Notes: generated by a model not told the origin, from the sequence alone. 51,083 nucleotides of DNA from JBOICV01 sp050740255 (GCA_050740255.1 JBOICV010000100.1:1-51083); one strand, 5' to 3'. Positions 22,316 to 30,397 are shown, counted from the first letter of the stretch. Program-made: numbers and translations.

Positions 22316-23608
22316 TCAGCGGCTTAGCCGTAGGCGGACCCGGGCGCCGCCCAGCGGCGCGCGCTCGAGATGCAGTTCACCGTTCTGGGCCTGCACGATG
22401 TCCGCCACCACCGCCAGGCCAATTCCTTGGCCCGGCCGGCTGTCCGCACGCCGTCCGCGCTCGATCAGTTCACGGGCATTGTCCGGAAAGCCGGGGCCGT
22501 CATCATCTATACAAAGTTCCAGCAGGCCGTTTTGCGGCGTAGCGCTTAGCCGCACCTGGGTGTGGCACCACTTGGCGGCGTTGTCGAGCAGGTTACCGAG
22601 CAGCTCCATCAATTCGCCGCGTTCCATGCGCAACACCGCGGCATCTTCTGCTTCCACGGCAAACCGGATACCGCGCGCCTGATGAACCTTGGCCAAGGCA
22701 GCAACCAATTGTTCGGCGACAGCTTTGATCGCCAATGGCGCCGCGAAGCTGGCGCCGGCACCCGCAGCGGCCCGTTGCAGGTGATAGTTGATGAGCTGTT
22801 CCATCCGCTCCAGCGGTTCCCGCGGCGCACCGGCATGCGTATGCAGCACCGTCAGCGGCGTTTTCAGACTGTGCGCCAGATCGGCCAGCGCGTGACGGTA
22901 GCGGTCCAGGCGGTCGCGCTCGTTAGCCAGGAGTTTGTTCAGCGCTTCGGTGAGCGGTTGCAACTCCTGCGGATAGCGCCCGCTGATGGATTCCTGCTGG
23001 CCGGCGCGCAAGCCGCCGATCTGACTGGTGAGTTTACGCAGCGGCGCCAAGCCCCAGTACAGCACCAGCACCAGCACTCCCAGCAGAATAACCGCGGCCG
23101 CGGTAAGCCATATCCAAAGGGTTTGGCGATAGCTTGCGCGCTGTTGGTACCAGGGCCCCGTGTTTTGCAGCACATTGAGTGAATAGCGGCGCGCGGCACC
23201 ATTGGCTTCCAACTCAAGGCCAAAGCTGAGCACAAATACCGCTGGATTATCGAGCCGCCGGAAGCGCCAGTTACCGACGTCCGGGCCGGCCGGCAAGCTC
23301 ATATCTTCCATCAGCGAAGGGGAGCGCCAGACCTCCGTCCCGTCGCTCGTGTTCAATACCGCATACAGGCCGGAATTCACCTGGCGCAGCCGTGGGTCCG
23401 GCAACTGATCTTCGGGGATGCTAACGCCGCCGTCCGCAGTGAATTTTGCCGCCCCCAGCAGGCCGTAAGCGAGACCCTGCAGACGATCAAACGCAGCGCG
23501 TTCGGCGCGTTCAGCGTCGGCGCGGTTCAGCGCCAGGCCGGTGAGCAGTACAAAGGCCAACAGCACCGGCAGGGCGGCCAGCAGCAGGCGGGCGCGGAGC
23601 GAATTCAT
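22316..23608 (-). CDS. PhoQ-like sensor histidine kinase, no adjacent response regulator
   Basis: A 430-residue inner-membrane kinase: TM1 (LLLAALPVLLAFVLLTGLAL), a periplasmic sensor of about 130 residues (LPDPRLRQVNSGLYAVLNTSDGTEVW), TM2 (LWIWLTAAAVILLGVLVLVLYW), HAMP-like region, phospho-acceptor H246 in ALADLAHSLKTPLTVL, N box ELMELLGNLLDNAAKW, G1 DDGPGFPDNAREL and G2 GQGIGLAVVADIV. Such kinases are normally encoded just after an OmpR-type regulator. Here the neighbours are thrB, divergent, and an aldehyde dehydrogenase downstream, so its partner must be elsewhere. The ATG at 23608 places TM1 at the N-terminus. Confidence 0.92.
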   Translation of the reverse strand: MNSLRARLLLAALPVLLAFVLLTGLALNRADAERAERAAFDRLQGLAYGLLGAAKFTADGGVSIPEDQLPDPRLRQVNSGLYAVLNTSDGTEVWRSPSLMEDMSLPAGPDVGNWRFRRLDNPAVFVLSFGLELEANGAARRYSLNVLQNTGPWYQQRASYRQTLWIWLTAAAVILLGVLVLVLYWGLAPLRKLTSQIGGLRAGQQESISGRYPQELQPLTEALNKLLANERDRLDRYRHALADLAHSLKTPLTVLHTHAGAPREPLERMEQLINYHLQRAAAGAGASFAAPLAIKAVAEQLVAALAKVHQARGIRFAVEAEDAAVLRMERGELMELLGNLLDNAAKWCHTQVRLSATPQNGLLELCIDDDGPGFPDNARELIERGRRADSRPGQGIGLAVVADIVQAQNGELHLERAPLGGARVRLRLSR

Positions 23609-23678
23609 TGCGGCAAAGTATGCGTCATACCGGCGGGGCGAAGAATCTCGTCTCAATCCAAGCGGTAGGACACAGCAA

Positions 23679-23703
23679 GACCCTTCGCTGCGCTCAGGGT
23701 GAC
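23679..23703. repeat. Short dispersed palindrome between the kinase and thrB
   Basis: GACCCTTCGCTGCGCTCAGGGTGAC has ACCCT/AGGGT arms. It resembles a dispersed intergenic repeat known from many bacterial genomes. It lies in the divergent promoter region. Confidence 0.45.
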
Positions 23704-23747
23704 AAGCCTTGCTACCATGGCGGCGGAATTTCGCCTGTTAACCGGCC

Positions 23748-24695
23748 ATGTCTGTCTATACCAAAGTCTCGCGCGAGGAGCTGGCGCAATTCCTGCGCGG
23801 CTTTCCCGTGGGTGAGCTGGTGGACCACCACGGCATCAAGGCCGGCATCACGAACACCAACTACTTCGTCAACACCCGCGACGGCCACTGGGTGCTGACC
23901 CTATTCGAGCACGCGGCTGAAGCGGATCTGCCCTACTTCCTCGGACTGATGGACCATTTGGCGCTGCGCGGCATCGCCTGTCCGCGCCCCGTCGCCGATC
24001 ACAGCGGGAATTTCCTGACGCGTCTGAAAAACAGGCCAGCCGCGCTGGTGCAGAAACTCGAAGGCCACACCGTGGCCCAGCCCAACAAAAAACAATGCGC
24101 CGCTGTCGGCAAGCTGCTGGGCGATTTGCACCTGGCCGGCCAGTCCTTCGCGCATCACCGAGCGCCGGATCGCGGCGCCGACTGGCGGGTGGCAGCCACT
24201 GAAAAAGTGCTGCCACGGCTTGATGCTGCCAGCGCGGCGCTGCTGCGCGACGAAGTGGCTTACCACGAGGCGCACCGTGCGGAATACGACGCACTGCCGC
24301 AGGGCGTGATTCATGCGGACTTGTTCCGCGACAACGCTTTGTTCAGCGGCCAACAACTCGCGGGCGTAATTGACTTCTACTACGCCTGCAACGACGCCCT
24401 GCTGTACGACCTTGCGGTCACCGCCAACGACTGGTGCGCCGGCGACAAGGGTGCGCTCGACGCCGATCGCTACCACGCCACGGTTCACGCCTACGCCGGT
24501 GAGCGTGCCGTGAGCGAAGCGGAGCGTCAGGCTTGGCCGGGCCTGTTACGCGCCGCGGCGCTGCGTTTCTGGTTGTCGCGGCTATACGATTCGCACTTCC
24601 CGCGCGGCGGCGAGCTGACGCAGACCAAGAATCCGGATGAATTCCGCGCGATTCTCGAATTTCACCGCAGCGGCAACGGCCTGAGCCTGCCCTAG
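23748..24695 (+). CDS. thrB: Homoserine kinase (choline-kinase-fold type)
   Basis: A 315-residue enzyme that phosphorylates homoserine in threonine synthesis. It belongs to the aminoglycoside/choline-kinase-fold class found in Pseudomonas rather than the GHMP class of E. coli. Evidence is the start MSVYTKVSREELAQFLRGFPVGELVDHHGI, the ITNTNYFVNT strand, GVIHADLFRDNALF (catalytic loop) and GVIDFYYACNDALLYDLAV (Mg site). Its last four bases overlap the convergent SdiA-regulated-type gene. No thrA or thrC is nearby. Confidence 0.93.
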   Translation: MSVYTKVSREELAQFLRGFPVGELVDHHGIKAGITNTNYFVNTRDGHWVLTLFEHAAEADLPYFLGLMDHLALRGIACPRPVADHSGNFLTRLKNRPAALVQKLEGHTVAQPNKKQCAAVGKLLGDLHLAGQSFAHHRAPDRGADWRVAATEKVLPRLDAASAALLRDEVAYHEAHRAEYDALPQGVIHADLFRDNALFSGQQLAGVIDFYYACNDALLYDLAVTANDWCAGDKGALDADRYHATVHAYAGERAVSEAERQAWPGLLRAAALRFWLSRLYDSHFPRGGELTQTKNPDEFRAILEFHRSGNGLSLP

Positions 24696-25510
24696 TTCAC
24701 CTCACGCACAAACCGCGGCTTGCGCGGCGCGAAAATGTAAAGCCGATTCGGCTCCGCCACGACATACATGCGGCCGGCGCGATCCACGGTCATTCCTTCA
24801 GGATCGTGCAGCCGATCGCCATTCTGGTCGCGCAATTTGATGCGGCCGACTTGCTGGCCGGTGACCGTGTATTCCGTGACGCTGGAGGAAGCATCGCTCA
24901 GCAGCCATAGCAAGCCGCTCTCCGGCCGGTAGGCGACGGCCGAATAATCCAGAGGGCTGATCGTGTACCAGGCCAGGGTCCACAACTCGGTGACGCGCGC
25001 GAAGGGCTTAGCAAGATTCACCACCGACACGGTGCGCGGGCGGCGCTCATGCGCGAGGTACAAGTTCCCGGTGTCGGGCGCGTAGGCGAGGCCCTCGACA
25101 CCGTCGTTGTGCTCCGAACTGCCGAGATGCTTGAGCAACACCGCGCTGTCGCGGTCCACCCGCGCGGTAACATCGGACACGAGAATTTTCAACAGCGCGC
25201 CGGTGCGCTCTTCGATCAGCGCGAACTCGTCGCGGCCGAGATATGCCAGATCCTCGGTGTCGTTGAAGCCAACGATTTCAATCTTGCGCTTGAACTCGCC
25301 GCTGCGCTGATATTCGTAGAGCGCGGTCTCACCGTTCGCTACGACGTAAAGGCTGTCGCGGTCCGGGTTATAGGTCACGCCGGAAGCATCCTTGCTGATC
25401 CCTTCGAGCACCAGTTCCTGCACCAGCTCATACTCAGCCGCTTCCAGCGGCGAGTCGGCGGCCTGCGCGGTGCCGAGGACGAATCCCAGCAAGGCCAAAG
25501 CCCAGGTCAT
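24692..25510 (-). CDS. SdiA-regulated (YjiK-like) beta-propeller protein
   Basis: A 272-residue exported protein (signal MTWALALLGFVLGTAQA) of the SdiA-regulated domain family. Signatures are LEGISKDASGVTYNPDRDSLYVV, DTEDLAYLGRDEFALIEERTG, EGLAYAPDTGNLYLAHE and HDPEGMTVDRAGRMYVVAEPNRLYIF, repeated blades of a propeller. Function is unknown. It is the last gene of the minus-strand operon that starts with the LpxL-like genes, and overlaps the SDR gene by an ATGA. Confidence 0.88.
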   Translation of the reverse strand: MTWALALLGFVLGTAQAADSPLEAAEYELVQELVLEGISKDASGVTYNPDRDSLYVVANGETALYEYQRSGEFKRKIEIVGFNDTEDLAYLGRDEFALIEERTGALLKILVSDVTARVDRDSAVLLKHLGSSEHNDGVEGLAYAPDTGNLYLAHERRPRTVSVVNLAKPFARVTELWTLAWYTISPLDYSAVAYRPESGLLWLLSDASSSVTEYTVTGQQVGRIKLRDQNGDRLHDPEGMTVDRAGRMYVVAEPNRLYIFAPRKPRFVREVN

Positions 25511-26328
25511 TGCAATTCAGTGAGCTTGAAGCGGCGGCTCAGCACGCGGTCGAGTGTCGACGTCGGCAACCAGCGCTTCAGGAAGGGCATCAGCCGGCTG
25601 CCGTGGCCGTAGCGCAGGACCGCGGCGGGCCGCTCAGCCAGCACTGCGCGCACCATGGCTTGCGCAAACTCGCCGACGGGCGTGGGATCGTCCTGCGAGG
25701 CATGGGCGCGCGCCTCGATGGCTGCGCGTATCGGTGCATAGCGCGAGGCCGGTGTCAGCCAATCCAGCCCCTGACCCGCGGTCTTGCCGAAATCGGAAGC
25801 GATGCCGCCAGGCTGCACCGTAATCACATGAATGCCGAAGGGCGCCAGCTCCAGCCGTAGCGCGTCCGACAGCGAATGCAACGCGGCCTTGGTGGAGCAA
25901 TAAGCGCCAGAAAACGGCGTCGTCAGAATCCCCGACACGCTGCCGATGTTAACGACCCGTGCGCCACGCTGCAGCAAGGGCAAGGCCGCCTGTACCAGCG
26001 CAATCGGTGCGAACACATTCGTCTCATATTGCTTGCGCAATTGCGCGAGCGGTAATTCAACCAGCGGCCCCATCGCGGCAAAGCCGGCGTTGTTGACCAG
26101 CACGTCAAGCCGGCCCTGTTCGCTGCGGATTGCTTGCACTGTGCGGGCAATACTGGCGGCATCGTCCACATCCAGCGCCAGCGCCTTTATGCCTCGCTGA
26201 CTCAGATCGCTCAAGGCTTCTGGGCGACGCGCGCTGGCGTAAACGATGTGGCCGCGCGCGTTAAACTCCAAGGCCAGCGCACGGCCAATGCCGGTAGAAC
26301 AGCCGGTAATCAGGACAATCGTGCTCAT
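25507..26328 (-). CDS. Classical short-chain dehydrogenase/reductase
   Basis: A 273-residue NAD(P)-dependent oxidoreductase with the full classical signature: VLITGCSTGIGRALA (cofactor), VDVDD acidic turn, VLVNNAGFAAMG, and the catalytic Ser/Tyr/Lys in NIGSVSGILTTPFSGAYCSTKAAL. The substrate is not deducible. Its start overlaps the haloalkane dehalogenase stop (ATGA), and its end overlaps the SdiA-regulated-type gene, so three enzymes are translationally coupled. Confidence 0.92.
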   Translation of the reverse strand: MSTIVLITGCSTGIGRALALEFNARGHIVYASARRPEALSDLSQRGIKALALDVDDAASIARTVQAIRSEQGRLDVLVNNAGFAAMGPLVELPLAQLRKQYETNVFAPIALVQAALPLLQRGARVVNIGSVSGILTTPFSGAYCSTKAALHSLSDALRLELAPFGIHVITVQPGGIASDFGKTAGQGLDWLTPASRYAPIRAAIEARAHASQDDPTPVGEFAQAMVRAVLAERPAAVLRYGHGSRLMPFLKRWLPTSTLDRVLSRRFKLTELQ

Positions 26329-27218
26329 TTGCCGCTGGCGATGAAACGGTTAACCAGGTCGGCGAACTCCTCGCCGCAGTCCTCCTGCACGAAGTGGCCG
26401 CCGTTCTGCAAGGTGACATGCAGCTGATTCTTCGTTCCCGGCACCAATTTGTGCCAGATGCGATCGCCGCCGCGGGTAATCGGGTCTTTGTCGGTGAAGG
26501 CAGTGAGAAACGGTTTGTCCCAGCGCTTGAAGCGCTCCCAGGCGGCGCGATTCGCGGCGCTCGCCGGATTATCCGGTTGGGTCGGCACGAGAGCCGGAAA
26601 GGCGCGCGCGCCGGCTTTGTAGCGATCGTCCGGAAACGGCGCATCGTAGGCGGCGCGGGCGCTCTTGCTCAGGCCGCGCGCGCAGCCGCCGCGCATGATC
26701 CAGCCCACCGGAAACACCGGCGAGTGCAAGGCGAATGCACGCCACGCATAAAACGCGGGCGGGGTGCGGAAATCACCGGTCGGCAGGCCGCCATTGGACA
26801 GCACGATGCGGTCGAAGCGCTCCGGTTGCGCGGCCGCCAGCCGCAAGCCGAGCAATGACCCCCAATCCTGGCAGATGAGTGTGATGCGCTTGAGATCAAG
26901 CGCTGCGAGCCAGGCGTAAAGCCAATCCGCGTGACGCGCGTAGCTGTAATCCGCAACATCGGTGGGCTTGTCCGAACGACCGAAGCCGATCAAGTCCGGC
27001 GCCAGCACGCGATGCCCGGCCGCGACGAAGCGCGGAATCATCTTGCGATAAAGATAACTCCAGGACGGCTCGCCATGCAGGCATAGCACCGGTGCGGCCG
27101 TCGGCGGGCCTTCATCCACGTAGTGCATGCGCAGTTTGTCGACGAATTGGTAACGCGGCGCATAAGGCCAATCCGCCAAGCCGGCAAAGCGTTCGTCGGG
27201 TGTGCGCAGAATTTCCAT
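26325..27218 (-). CDS. dhmA: Haloalkane dehalogenase (HLD-I type)
   Basis: A 297-residue alpha/beta hydrolase that hydrolyses carbon-halogen bonds. Motifs are LCLHGEPSWSYLYRKM (oxyanion, residues 47-60), nucleophile D118 followed by halide-binding W119 in ICQDWGSLLGLRL, LSNGGLPTGD after strand 7 and catalytic acid D245 in FTDKDPITRGG. The base is H275 in NGGHFVQED. Acid placement after the cap fits subfamily I, as in DhlA and DhmA. No halide or alcohol catabolic genes adjoin except the coupled SDR, which could oxidise an alcohol product. Natural substrates of such genomic dehalogenases are usually unknown. Confidence 0.88.
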   Translation of the reverse strand: MEILRTPDERFAGLADWPYAPRYQFVDKLRMHYVDEGPPTAAPVLCLHGEPSWSYLYRKMIPRFVAAGHRVLAPDLIGFGRSDKPTDVADYSYARHADWLYAWLAALDLKRITLICQDWGSLLGLRLAAAQPERFDRIVLSNGGLPTGDFRTPPAFYAWRAFALHSPVFPVGWIMRGGCARGLSKSARAAYDAPFPDDRYKAGARAFPALVPTQPDNPASAANRAAWERFKRWDKPFLTAFTDKDPITRGGDRIWHKLVPGTKNQLHVTLQNGGHFVQEDCGEEFADLVNRFIASGK

Positions 27219-27229
27219 CGCGGGTTTTC

Positions 27230-27724
27230 CTATTGTCCGTTACGCGCAGCGCGCGCAGCCTCTTCGTCGGCCAGGTGGCGGATGGTGCGCACGAAGTCTT
27301 CGTCCTCGCCTTCCAGCAGGGAGGGCAGCTCGCCGCGGAAATCCGCGCGACGACACCATTGCCGCATATAGTCCTCCCAGGACAGCCACAGGCGCCGCGT
27401 ATTCTTGTCCATGTGATCTTCGTACACGAGGATGTAGGCGCGCTCGAATAATGCGACCAGAATTTCGAACAGCGCGTGACGGCGCTCGATTTGCTCGTCG
27501 TTCAGCTTGACCTGATCGCTTTGCCGGCGCTGCAACTGCAGGTCGGCATTGTCCAACACCAGCTTCAGGAAGTCCGCGTATTCGTCGGACAGGCGTTGAT
27601 ACAACTCTTCCTCCTCGTTCTGGCGCTCCTTGCGCTGCTCGTAAATGAACACGCAAATGGCCAGCGGCAGACCGACTACCGTGACCACATAGCTCGCAAA
27701 CTCCCACCATTCGAGCATGTTCAT
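27230..27724 (-). CDS. Small membrane-anchored protein of unknown function
   Basis: With the ATG at 27724 (overlapping the acyltransferase stop as TAATG) this is 164 residues. There is one N-terminal TM segment (YVVTVVGLPLAICVFIY), then a charged helical cytoplasmic part (EQRKERQNEEEELYQRLSDEYADFLKLVLDNADLQ; RRHALFEILVALFERAYILVYEDHM; RRLWLSWEDYMRQWC). I do not recognise a named family. Upstream in-frame codons are antisense-like low-complexity and are rejected. It lies 11 bp before the dehalogenase gene in the same operon. Confidence 0.75.
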   Translation of the reverse strand: MNMLEWWEFASYVVTVVGLPLAICVFIYEQRKERQNEEEELYQRLSDEYADFLKLVLDNADLQLQRRQSDQVKLNDEQIERRHALFEILVALFERAYILVYEDHMDKNTRRLWLSWEDYMRQWCRRADFRGELPSLLEGEDEDFVRTIRHLADEEAARAARNGQ

Positions 27725-28608
27725 TACATTGCCCAGGGATAAAAGTCCGCTTCGCCGTGCGGGCGGCGGCGCCAGCGCGCATAACCCCACCAGTATTGCG
27801 CAGGCAATCGGCACACGCAGTCTTCCACACCGAGGTTGAGCGCGGCCAGCGCACACACCTCGTCGGCGTCGGCCACCTCCGCCGGCGCGGGCACGAAATG
27901 CAGGATGAAGCCACGGCCCCAACTCAGGCGTTCGGCATACATGTAAAAGACTTTCGCGCTGGTGCGGCGCGCCAACGTGGTCAGCAGCGACGGCGTATGC
28001 GCGGGAATACCGAAGAAGGGTGCGAACGCGCCGCTGCCGGGAGGGGGGTCCTGATCCGGCAATATCCCGGCCGTCTCGCCGCGTTTGAGACTGGCCAGCA
28101 GTGCGCGCACGCCACCGCGGTTGCTCGGCACCAGCTTCGCGCCGAAGCGCTCGCGGCCCTGTTTTATCAACGCATCCCAGGCGCCTTTTTGCGGCTTGTA
28201 CAGGCTCACGATGGGATGCAAGCGCGAGTATTCCAGCCCGGCCATTTCCCAGGAACCCAGATGCGGCGCGGCGGTGATCACGCCTTTGCCGGCAAGCAAG
28301 GCCTGCTCGATTGCTTCGGCGCCTCGCGTCCCCCGCACCAGTCGCGCGACCCGCTGCTCAGGGCCGGCCCAAAGCACAGGGCCTTCCGCCAGCGCTTTGC
28401 CGGATTCGATCAGCGCGCGGAATACCAAACCCTGGCGCGCCAGCCACGACAGCGCGGGGAAACAACGCGCAATATGAAAACGCGTGAGGCGAGAGAATTT
28501 ATTGGGCAGCAGCCATAACAGCAGGCCGATAAAGCCGCCCAGCAGATGTGCGGCCGGCAGCGGCAGGCACGCGAATAATCTGAAAGAAAACTGGGTCTGG
28601 GCCGACAT
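27724..28608 (-). CDS. LpxL/HtrB-like lipid A acyltransferase 1
   Basis: A 294-residue inner-membrane acyltransferase that would add secondary acyl chains to lipid A or related lipids. It has a hydrophobic N-terminus (HLLGGFIGLLLWLLPNKFSR), catalytic H-x4-E in TAAPHLGSWEMAGLEY, GILPDQDPPPGSGAFAPFFGIPAHT and WWGYARWRRRP at the C-terminus. The ATG at 28608 is chosen; the longer frame runs into the upstream gene. It is tandem with a paralogue (28628-29512), separated by 19 bp. Confidence 0.9.
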   Translation of the reverse strand: MSAQTQFSFRLFACLPLPAAHLLGGFIGLLLWLLPNKFSRLTRFHIARCFPALSWLARQGLVFRALIESGKALAEGPVLWAGPEQRVARLVRGTRGAEAIEQALLAGKGVITAAPHLGSWEMAGLEYSRLHPIVSLYKPQKGAWDALIKQGRERFGAKLVPSNRGGVRALLASLKRGETAGILPDQDPPPGSGAFAPFFGIPAHTPSLLTTLARRTSAKVFYMYAERLSWGRGFILHFVPAPAEVADADEVCALAALNLGVEDCVCRLPAQYWWGYARWRRRPHGEADFYPWAM

Positions 28609-28627
28609 GGCCCTACATTGTAGAGGC

Positions 28628-29512
28628 TCAGTAAACCATGGGCTGGCCGGGCGGGCGACGAACAAAACGGCGCACGTTCCACATGTATTGCCCAACAAAG
28701 GGGCGGATGCATTGTTCCATGGCCGCGTTAACCGCAGCGGCCGCCCGTTCCGGGTCTGGATGCGCGATGTCCGCCGGAGCCGGCAAAAAGCTCACCTGGA
28801 AACCCCGCGACCAGCGCAGGCGCTGCACCTGCATCAACAAAACCCGCGCCTGTGTCGTGTTCGCGAGACGCGCGGCAAGAGTCGGAGTATGGGCCGGCAC
28901 GCCGAAAAATGGCGCGAAAATTCCGCGTCCCGGCGGCGGATCCTGGTCGGGCAGAATCAACACCGCTTCCCCGGCATCGAGTCGGCCTTGCAACTGTGCC
29001 CGCACCTGTCCGGGAATCGCCTGCACCAGACGCGTGCCGAAACGCCCCCGTCCCGCGCACATCAAGGACTCGATGATCAGTTTTTGCGGCGAATATAGAA
29101 ATGTCGTCGGAGCGTGCAGACCCGCACACAACACCGCCGCCTCCCAACTGAGATGCGGGGCCAGCAAGATCACCCCCCGTCCCTCGGCCAGCGCGGCTTG
29201 CAGGTGCTCCGTCCCCCGCACCTCGCGAAACAGGCGGCGCACGCGCGAATGCGGCCCGAACCACAACCGCGGAGTTTCCAGCATGGTGCGGCCGAGATGC
29301 CGCATGGACTGGCGGGTCAGGCGCCCGCGTTCCGCATGACTTAACTCAGGAAAGCACAGACGCAGGTTGATACGCGCGCGACGAAGCCGGCGATTGGGTA
29401 GCAGGCCGAATAACACACTCAGTGAAGCGCCCAGCGCGTGCAACACGGGCAGTGGGAATTGGCCCAGTCCACGCAGTAAGCCGGTAAGCAACTGATTGTT
29501 TATGGCCGACAA
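28628..29512 (-). CDS. LpxL/HtrB-like acyltransferase 2, altered catalytic spacing
   Basis: A 294-residue paralogue of the next gene, sharing FGLLPNRRLRRARINLRLCFPELS, ILPDQDPPPGRGIFAPFFGVPAHTPT and a Trp/Arg-rich C-terminus. The catalytic region reads LLAPHLSWEAA, giving H-x3-E, whereas the paralogue has HLGSWE (H-x4-E). One residue appears to be missing between the catalytic His and Glu. Either activity is lost or altered, or the true acid is offset. It heads the six-gene minus-strand operon reaching 24692. Confidence 0.88.
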   Translation of the reverse strand: MSAINNQLLTGLLRGLGQFPLPVLHALGASLSVLFGLLPNRRLRRARINLRLCFPELSHAERGRLTRQSMRHLGRTMLETPRLWFGPHSRVRRLFREVRGTEHLQAALAEGRGVILLAPHLSWEAAVLCAGLHAPTTFLYSPQKLIIESLMCAGRGRFGTRLVQAIPGQVRAQLQGRLDAGEAVLILPDQDPPPGRGIFAPFFGVPAHTPTLAARLANTTQARVLLMQVQRLRWSRGFQVSFLPAPADIAHPDPERAAAAVNAAMEQCIRPFVGQYMWNVRRFVRRPPGQPMVY

Positions 29513-29520
29513 CGCCAGAC

Positions 29521-29550
29521 ACCCCTAAGTTTTGTCCGCAGTTTAGGGGT
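29521..29550. repeat. Inverted repeat upstream of the LpxL-like operon
   Basis: ACCCCTAA and TTAGGGGT form a perfect 8-bp inverted repeat around a 14-nt centre, immediately 5' of the operon start at 29512. It may be an operator or an mRNA leader hairpin. Confidence 0.4.
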
Positions 29551-29568
29551 TGTGCGTGAATGGCGCCC

Positions 29569-29597
29569 AAAAAAATGCCCGGCGGGGGAGCCGGGCA
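29569..29597 (-). terminator. Rho-independent terminator of the small RNA
   Basis: Read on the minus strand: TGCCCGGC, loop TCCCCC, GCCGGGCA, then seven T residues. No protein gene on this strand ends just upstream, so it must serve a non-coding transcript. Confidence 0.88.
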
Positions 29598-29745
29598 ATG
29601 CCTTTGCAGGCTGGAGAACAGGAGACTCAGCATTCCTGATGAGTCCCCGGGGGGAGAAGCTGGCCCCAATCCTTCGGGGCCACCGTCCATGGTGTCCGTT
29701 TACACGCCTATCTACGCAATCCGTTTGCGTCCTTGTCCATGATCT
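29569..29745 (-). ncRNA. Candidate CsrB/RsmY/RsmZ-type small RNA (CsrA sponge)
   Basis: On the minus strand four hairpins present GGA in the loop. In transcription order: CGCAA-ACGGA-TTGCG (29715-29729), CACC-ATGGAC-GGTG (29681-29694), GGCCCC-GAAGGATT-GGGGCC (29662-29681) and GACTCA-TCAGGAATGC-TGAGTC (29624-29645). Eight GGA triplets occur in about 180 nt. The region ends in a strong terminator (29569-29597). A GacA-type box lies upstream (29809-29826). Loop-exposed GGA repeats are the known mark of RNAs that sequester CsrA/RsmA. The 5' end is estimated; a weak -10 (CATACT, about 29757-29762) would start the RNA near 29750. Confidence 0.78.
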
Positions 29746-29808
29746 GGCGCGTCGACGAAGTATGCTTGCCCTGCCGTGGCAGGTATGTAAGCCGCCAGCG
29801 ACAGCTCA

Positions 29809-29826
29809 TGTAGGAAAATGCTTACA
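29809..29826. promoter_or_regulatory. GacA/UvrY-type upstream activating sequence
   Basis: Minus strand TGTAAG-CATTTT-CCTACA matches the GacA box TGTAAG-N6-CTTACA at 11 of 12 fixed positions with correct spacing. It is about 65-80 bp upstream of the estimated small-RNA start and 17 bp upstream of the divergent dtd start. Confidence 0.7.
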
Positions 29827-29843
29827 AGCCCGGGAAGCGCGTC

Positions 29844-30284
29844 TTGATTGGATTGTTACAGCGGGTCAGCGAGGCTTACGTCGAGGTCGGCGGCGAGCGG
29901 ATTGCCCGTATTGGCGCGGGCCTTTTGGTGCTGGTCGGGATAGAGCGCAGCGACGACAGCGGCCGTGCCGCCCGGCTGCTCGAACGGATTCTGACTTACC
30001 GCGTATTCCCGGACGCCGAAGGCCGCATGAACCTCAATCTGGTTGAAGTCGGCGGTGGTCTGTTGCTGGTGCCGCAGTTCACGCTGGCCGCGGACACCGC
30101 CAGCGGCACCCGCGCCAGTTTCACCCCGGCCATGCCGCCGGAGCAGGCGCGGCCCTTGTTCGAGGCGCTGGTCTTGCTGGCGAAACAAGGCCACCGGGTG
30201 GTGGATAGCGGCCGTTTCGGCGCCGATATGCAGGTCGGCCTGGTCAACGACGGCCCCGTCAGCTTTATTATCGAGGCACGCTAG
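29844..30284 (+). CDS. dtd: D-aminoacyl-tRNA deacylase (TTG start)
   Basis: A 146-residue homodimeric enzyme that removes D-amino acids from mischarged tRNA. It begins at TTG (29844), because MIGLLQRVSEAYVEVGGERIARIGAGLLVLVGI aligns with the family N-terminus and no ATG is available. The two active-site motifs are present with substitutions: VPQFTLAAD where SQFTL is usual, and NDGPVSF where NxGPxT is usual. Length is normal. It is separated from hisB by a palindromic repeat and may head the his transcription unit. Confidence 0.93.
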   Translation: MIGLLQRVSEAYVEVGGERIARIGAGLLVLVGIERSDDSGRAARLLERILTYRVFPDAEGRMNLNLVEVGGGLLLVPQFTLAADTASGTRASFTPAMPPEQARPLFEALVLLAKQGHRVVDSGRFGADMQVGLVNDGPVSFIIEAR

Positions 30285-30296
30285 CGCTGCCTTGTG

Positions 30297-30331
30297 TCCT
30301 CTCCCCTTAAGGGGAGAGGTTCGGTGAGGGG
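30297..30331. repeat. CCTCTCCCC/GGGGAGAGG palindrome
   Basis: TCCTCTCCCCTTAAGGGGAGAGG is an almost perfect hairpin followed by GGTGAGGGG, a member of the dispersed family described at 7162. It lies between dtd and hisB. Confidence 0.7.
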
Positions 30332-30397
30332 CGAATCCCGCATGACGGTCTGAAAGGAAAAGGAGTATCCTAAGCGCCCCAAGTGTTACACCGCACC

